Below, in pieces: positions 62,264 through 64,000 of a stretch of 64,000 nt of DNA; position 1 is the first letter of the stretch, and each line of letters starts with the position of its first letter. The DNA comes from Haloactinomyces albus (GTDB lineage Bacteria; Actinomycetota; Actinomycetes; Mycobacteriales; Pseudonocardiaceae). Under the pieces are notes generated by a model. It saw nothing but the letters and a program-made list of their open reading frames with translations. It made no database searches and was not told the origin of the DNA. A program made the translations under genes and the position numbers. The stretch is taken from NCBI RefSeq assembly GCF_031458135.1, contig NZ_JAVDXW010000001.1, positions 62,001 to 126,000 of the forward strand, given 5' to 3'.

Positions 62264-62998
62264 ATGTTCACCAGCCATACGCTGGGCGGCGTGGACCTAC
62301 TCCAGTCGGAGCGGACGTTCTCGCCTTACGGTCCGTCCCACTGGGCGATTCTGCTCCTGGCCGCTGCCGTGGCGTCACTGCTCGTCGGGATCGGCCGCCA
62401 CTACCAGGGGGCCCGGGCGACCAGGAGGATCTCCCGCGCATTCGCCGTGGTGATCGTGGCATTCCAGTTACCACTGCAGATCCGCAGTCTGCTGCCCGCA
62501 CAGTGGAACATCCATCTGTCCTTGCCGTTGCACCTCAGCGATCTCGCCTGGATCACCGCCGCATACGCACTGTGGTCGCATCGGTGGTGGGCTCACGCAC
62601 CGACCTACTACTGGGGGCTCACGCTGACCACGCAGGCCATGATCACGCCTGCGCTCGACGCTCCCGGCTTCCCGCACCTCGACTTCATCGAGTTCTGGGG
62701 CCACCACTGCCTGGTGCTGTGGGCCGCCATCTACCTCACCTGGGGGGTCGGGATGCGGCCGGATTGGCGCGGCTACGCCGCCACGATGGGGGTCACCCTG
62801 ACCTGGACCGTGGTGACACTGGGAATCAACAGCCTGCTCGGCACCAATTACGGTTTCCTGAATCACAAGCCGTCGAATCCATCCCTGCTGGATCTCCTGG
62901 GGCCCTGGCCCTGGTACCTGGCGGTGGAATTCGTCGTCCTACTCGCCGGGTGGGCCCTGATCACCTGGCCGTGGACACGCTCGCACGCCGACCGATGA
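62264..62998 (+). CDS. YwaF/TIGR02206 family membrane protein
   Basis: A 244-residue protein with six or seven helices. FSPYGPSHWAILLLAA at the start, the middle LPLHLSDLAWITAAYALW and the end SLLGTNYGFLNHKPSNPSLLDLLGPWPWYL are the family pattern. No function is established. Its stop overlaps the next gene by four bases. Confidence 0.88.
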   Translation: MFTSHTLGGVDLLQSERTFSPYGPSHWAILLLAAAVASLLVGIGRHYQGARATRRISRAFAVVIVAFQLPLQIRSLLPAQWNIHLSLPLHLSDLAWITAAYALWSHRWWAHAPTYYWGLTLTTQAMITPALDAPGFPHLDFIEFWGHHCLVLWAAIYLTWGVGMRPDWRGYAATMGVTLTWTVVTLGINSLLGTNYGFLNHKPSNPSLLDLLGPWPWYLAVEFVVLLAGWALITWPWTRSHADR

Positions 62999-63600
62999 CC
63001 AACCGGGGGCGCATGGAGGCCGAGCGCTTCGCCCTGGCGGTACGAACCCGAACCCTGCCCTGGCTCGATCACGCACTCGGCGCGCATGCGGCCGGGCCGC
63101 ATGCGAGTCTGGCCGGCGTGAGTCGCTTCCGGAACACACTGACGATGCCGGGCGGACGAGAGACCCGCAAGGAACTGTTCCATGCGGGTATGCGCGGCGC
63201 GATCGCCGCGATGAGCATGAGTGGAATGCGCGCGTTCACCGTGCACGTGGGCCTGCTCAAGAGTACTCCCCCCGAGACGATCGTCGGTGAGCACGGGCCG
63301 GAAGTGCTGCGTGAGCTCTCGGTGGATGCGCGGCACGTTGTCGTGGAATTGCTGCACTGGACCTACGGCGCCGGTGGCGGTGCCGTGTTCGGCTCCTTAC
63401 CCGATGCCATCCGCCAGCGCCCGTGGGCCGGGCCCATCTACGGAATGCTGCTGTGGTTCGGTTTCCAGGTGATCCTGGTACGTCTGCTGGACTTACCGCA
63501 GGAAAGTCGCCGTTCCATCCGGGAAAGAACCGCACTCGTGCTCGATCACGCCCTGTACGGAGCGATCCTGTCGGAACTGCGGCGGCGCCCCCAGCGCTGA
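62995..63600 (+). CDS. Conserved hypothetical protein, YagU/DUF1440-like membrane type
   Basis: A 201-residue protein coupled to the YwaF-like gene (ATGA). Hydrophobic segments near 66-90, 120-137 and 150-168; ELLHWTYGAGGGAVFGSLP resembles the glycine-rich helix of YagU-like inner membrane proteins. The family is a guess. It is convergent with the Fpg/Nei gene, 41 bp apart. Confidence 0.6.
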   Translation: MTNRGRMEAERFALAVRTRTLPWLDHALGAHAAGPHASLAGVSRFRNTLTMPGGRETRKELFHAGMRGAIAAMSMSGMRAFTVHVGLLKSTPPETIVGEHGPEVLRELSVDARHVVVELLHWTYGAGGGAVFGSLPDAIRQRPWAGPIYGMLLWFGFQVILVRLLDLPQESRRSIRERTALVLDHALYGAILSELRRRPQR

Positions 63601-63641
63601 GCCCCAGCAGCGCTGACCTCCCGTGCACGGGCCCGCCTGAC

Positions 63642-64000
63642 TCACCGGGATCGGTCGGGTTGGCAGGCGGGACACCAGACGGTGCCGCGCCCGGCAATCC
63701 TGGCGCGTTGCAAGCGAGTCCGGCAGCGGGGGCACCGACCTTCCTGCTGATCACGGTGGCCGGTGAGCCACGACGGACGGTCCGGCACGAGCCCTGCCCG
63801 GCAGGACTGCCGCAACACCGACCGCGTTCTCCGGTGCAGCAGCCGCCATTGGGCCTCGTCGAGATCGGCGGTCGCGTGCGTCGGATGGATACACGCGTGC
63901 CACAGGATCTCGTCGACGCACAGGTTGCCCAGTCCCGCGATACTCGCCTGATCCATCAGCGCGGACTTGATCCGGCGGCGGGTGCGGGTGAGGCGCTGCT
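63642..64000 (-). CDS. Fpg/Nei DNA glycosylase, C-terminal part
   Basis: The visible 119 codons are the helix-two-turn-helix region (KSALMDQASIAGLGNLCVDEILWHACIHP) and the C-terminal zinc finger (CPRC...TVWCPACQ) of a formamidopyrimidine/endonuclease VIII family glycosylase, which removes oxidised bases. The N-terminal catalytic part lies beyond the right edge. Whether it is Fpg or Nei needs that part. Confidence 0.92.
   Translation of the reverse strand, partial: QRLTRTRRRIKSALMDQASIAGLGNLCVDEILWHACIHPTHATADLDEAQWRLLHRRTRSVLRQSCRAGLVPDRPSWLTGHRDQQEGRCPRCRTRLQRARIAGRGTVWCPACQPDRSR

Noticed and set aside
1-64000. CRISPR arrays, transposases, integrases, prophage genes
   Set aside because: No spaced repeat array or mobile-element protein motif was seen anywhere in the window.
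1-64000. Selenoprotein with in-frame TGA
   Set aside because: Because selD and tRNA-Sec are present I looked at gene ends for homology continuing past TGA; none was convincing.

Overview
This 64 kb window comes from the chromosome of a high-GC actinomycete. The order Pseudonocardiales is my inference, not a sequence match. Supporting marks are a WhiB-type Fe-S regulator, a MurT/GatD lipid II amidotransferase pair, small actinobacterial families (DUF5703, DUF6314, DUF2254, the DUF574-type methyltransferase), many GTG/TTG starts and many 1-8 base gene overlaps. I see no phage, IS element, CRISPR array or rRNA. One tRNA gene is present and it is a selenocysteine tRNA.

Layout. 0-10 kb: the end of a zinc alcohol dehydrogenase with a divergent TetR regulator and a perfect 16-bp operator between them; membrane proteins including a GT39-type glycosyltransferase; a cytochrome b/molybdopterin fusion oxidoreductase; a beta-propeller-like lipoprotein; and a DUF574-type methyltransferase. 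10.2-20 kb: a compact biosynthetic locus. The plus-strand operon encodes carrier-adenylation, condensation, P450, acyl-AMP ligase and acyl carrier protein. A minus-strand group encodes an MGT-type glycosyltransferase, a ketol-acid-reductoisomerase-like protein lacking the usual His, and an aldehyde dehydrogenase; the two groups converge on a shared hairpin. 20-28 kb: methionine aminopeptidase, DoxX, DUF6314, a phosphoglycerate-mutase-like protein, UppP, an aldo/keto reductase, a lipoprotein/DUF5703 pair, a decayed ferredoxin-domain fragment and a WhiB protein.

28-35 kb: a LytS/LytTR two-component system overlaps a small membrane subunit and a sodium:solute symporter with an unusual polar insertion. 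A LinB-like haloalkane dehalogenase follows, then a second DUF485/ActP-like symporter pair ending in a strong terminator. 35-39.5 kb: a btuFCD-type uptake operon preceded by a cobalamin riboswitch, then a TetR gene. 39.7-47 kb: acyl-CoA dehydrogenase, MurJ, GatD/MurT, a 33-residue membrane peptide, and a siderophore-interacting protein behind a candidate iron box. 47-55 kb: a PadR/ABC ATPase/FtsX-type operon, a CvrA-like cation:proton antiporter, an atypical P450 and a DUF2254 protein. 56-64 kb: a DUF457-type hydrolase, a DHA2 exporter with divergent TetR, selD divergent from tRNA-Sec, terC behind a yybP-ykoY manganese riboswitch, a second micro-membrane peptide, a YwaF-like protein, and the end of an Fpg/Nei glycosylase.

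The most interesting signals cross loci. (1) The operator between the DHA2 exporter and its TetR (58.6 kb) has the same ATGGCA-N4-TGCCAT palindrome as the site just upstream of the glycosyltransferase at 20.05 kb, 38 kb away. This suggests shared control of the biosynthetic locus and the exporter. (2) Two AT-rich 52-bp elements with 38/52 identity lie upstream of the cobalamin and siderophore uptake genes, at 38.7 and 47.1 kb. (3) Two micro-membrane proteins share a WDIH motif. (4) The terC leader shows a readable manganese switch in which one strand can either close the aptamer or hide the ribosome binding site.
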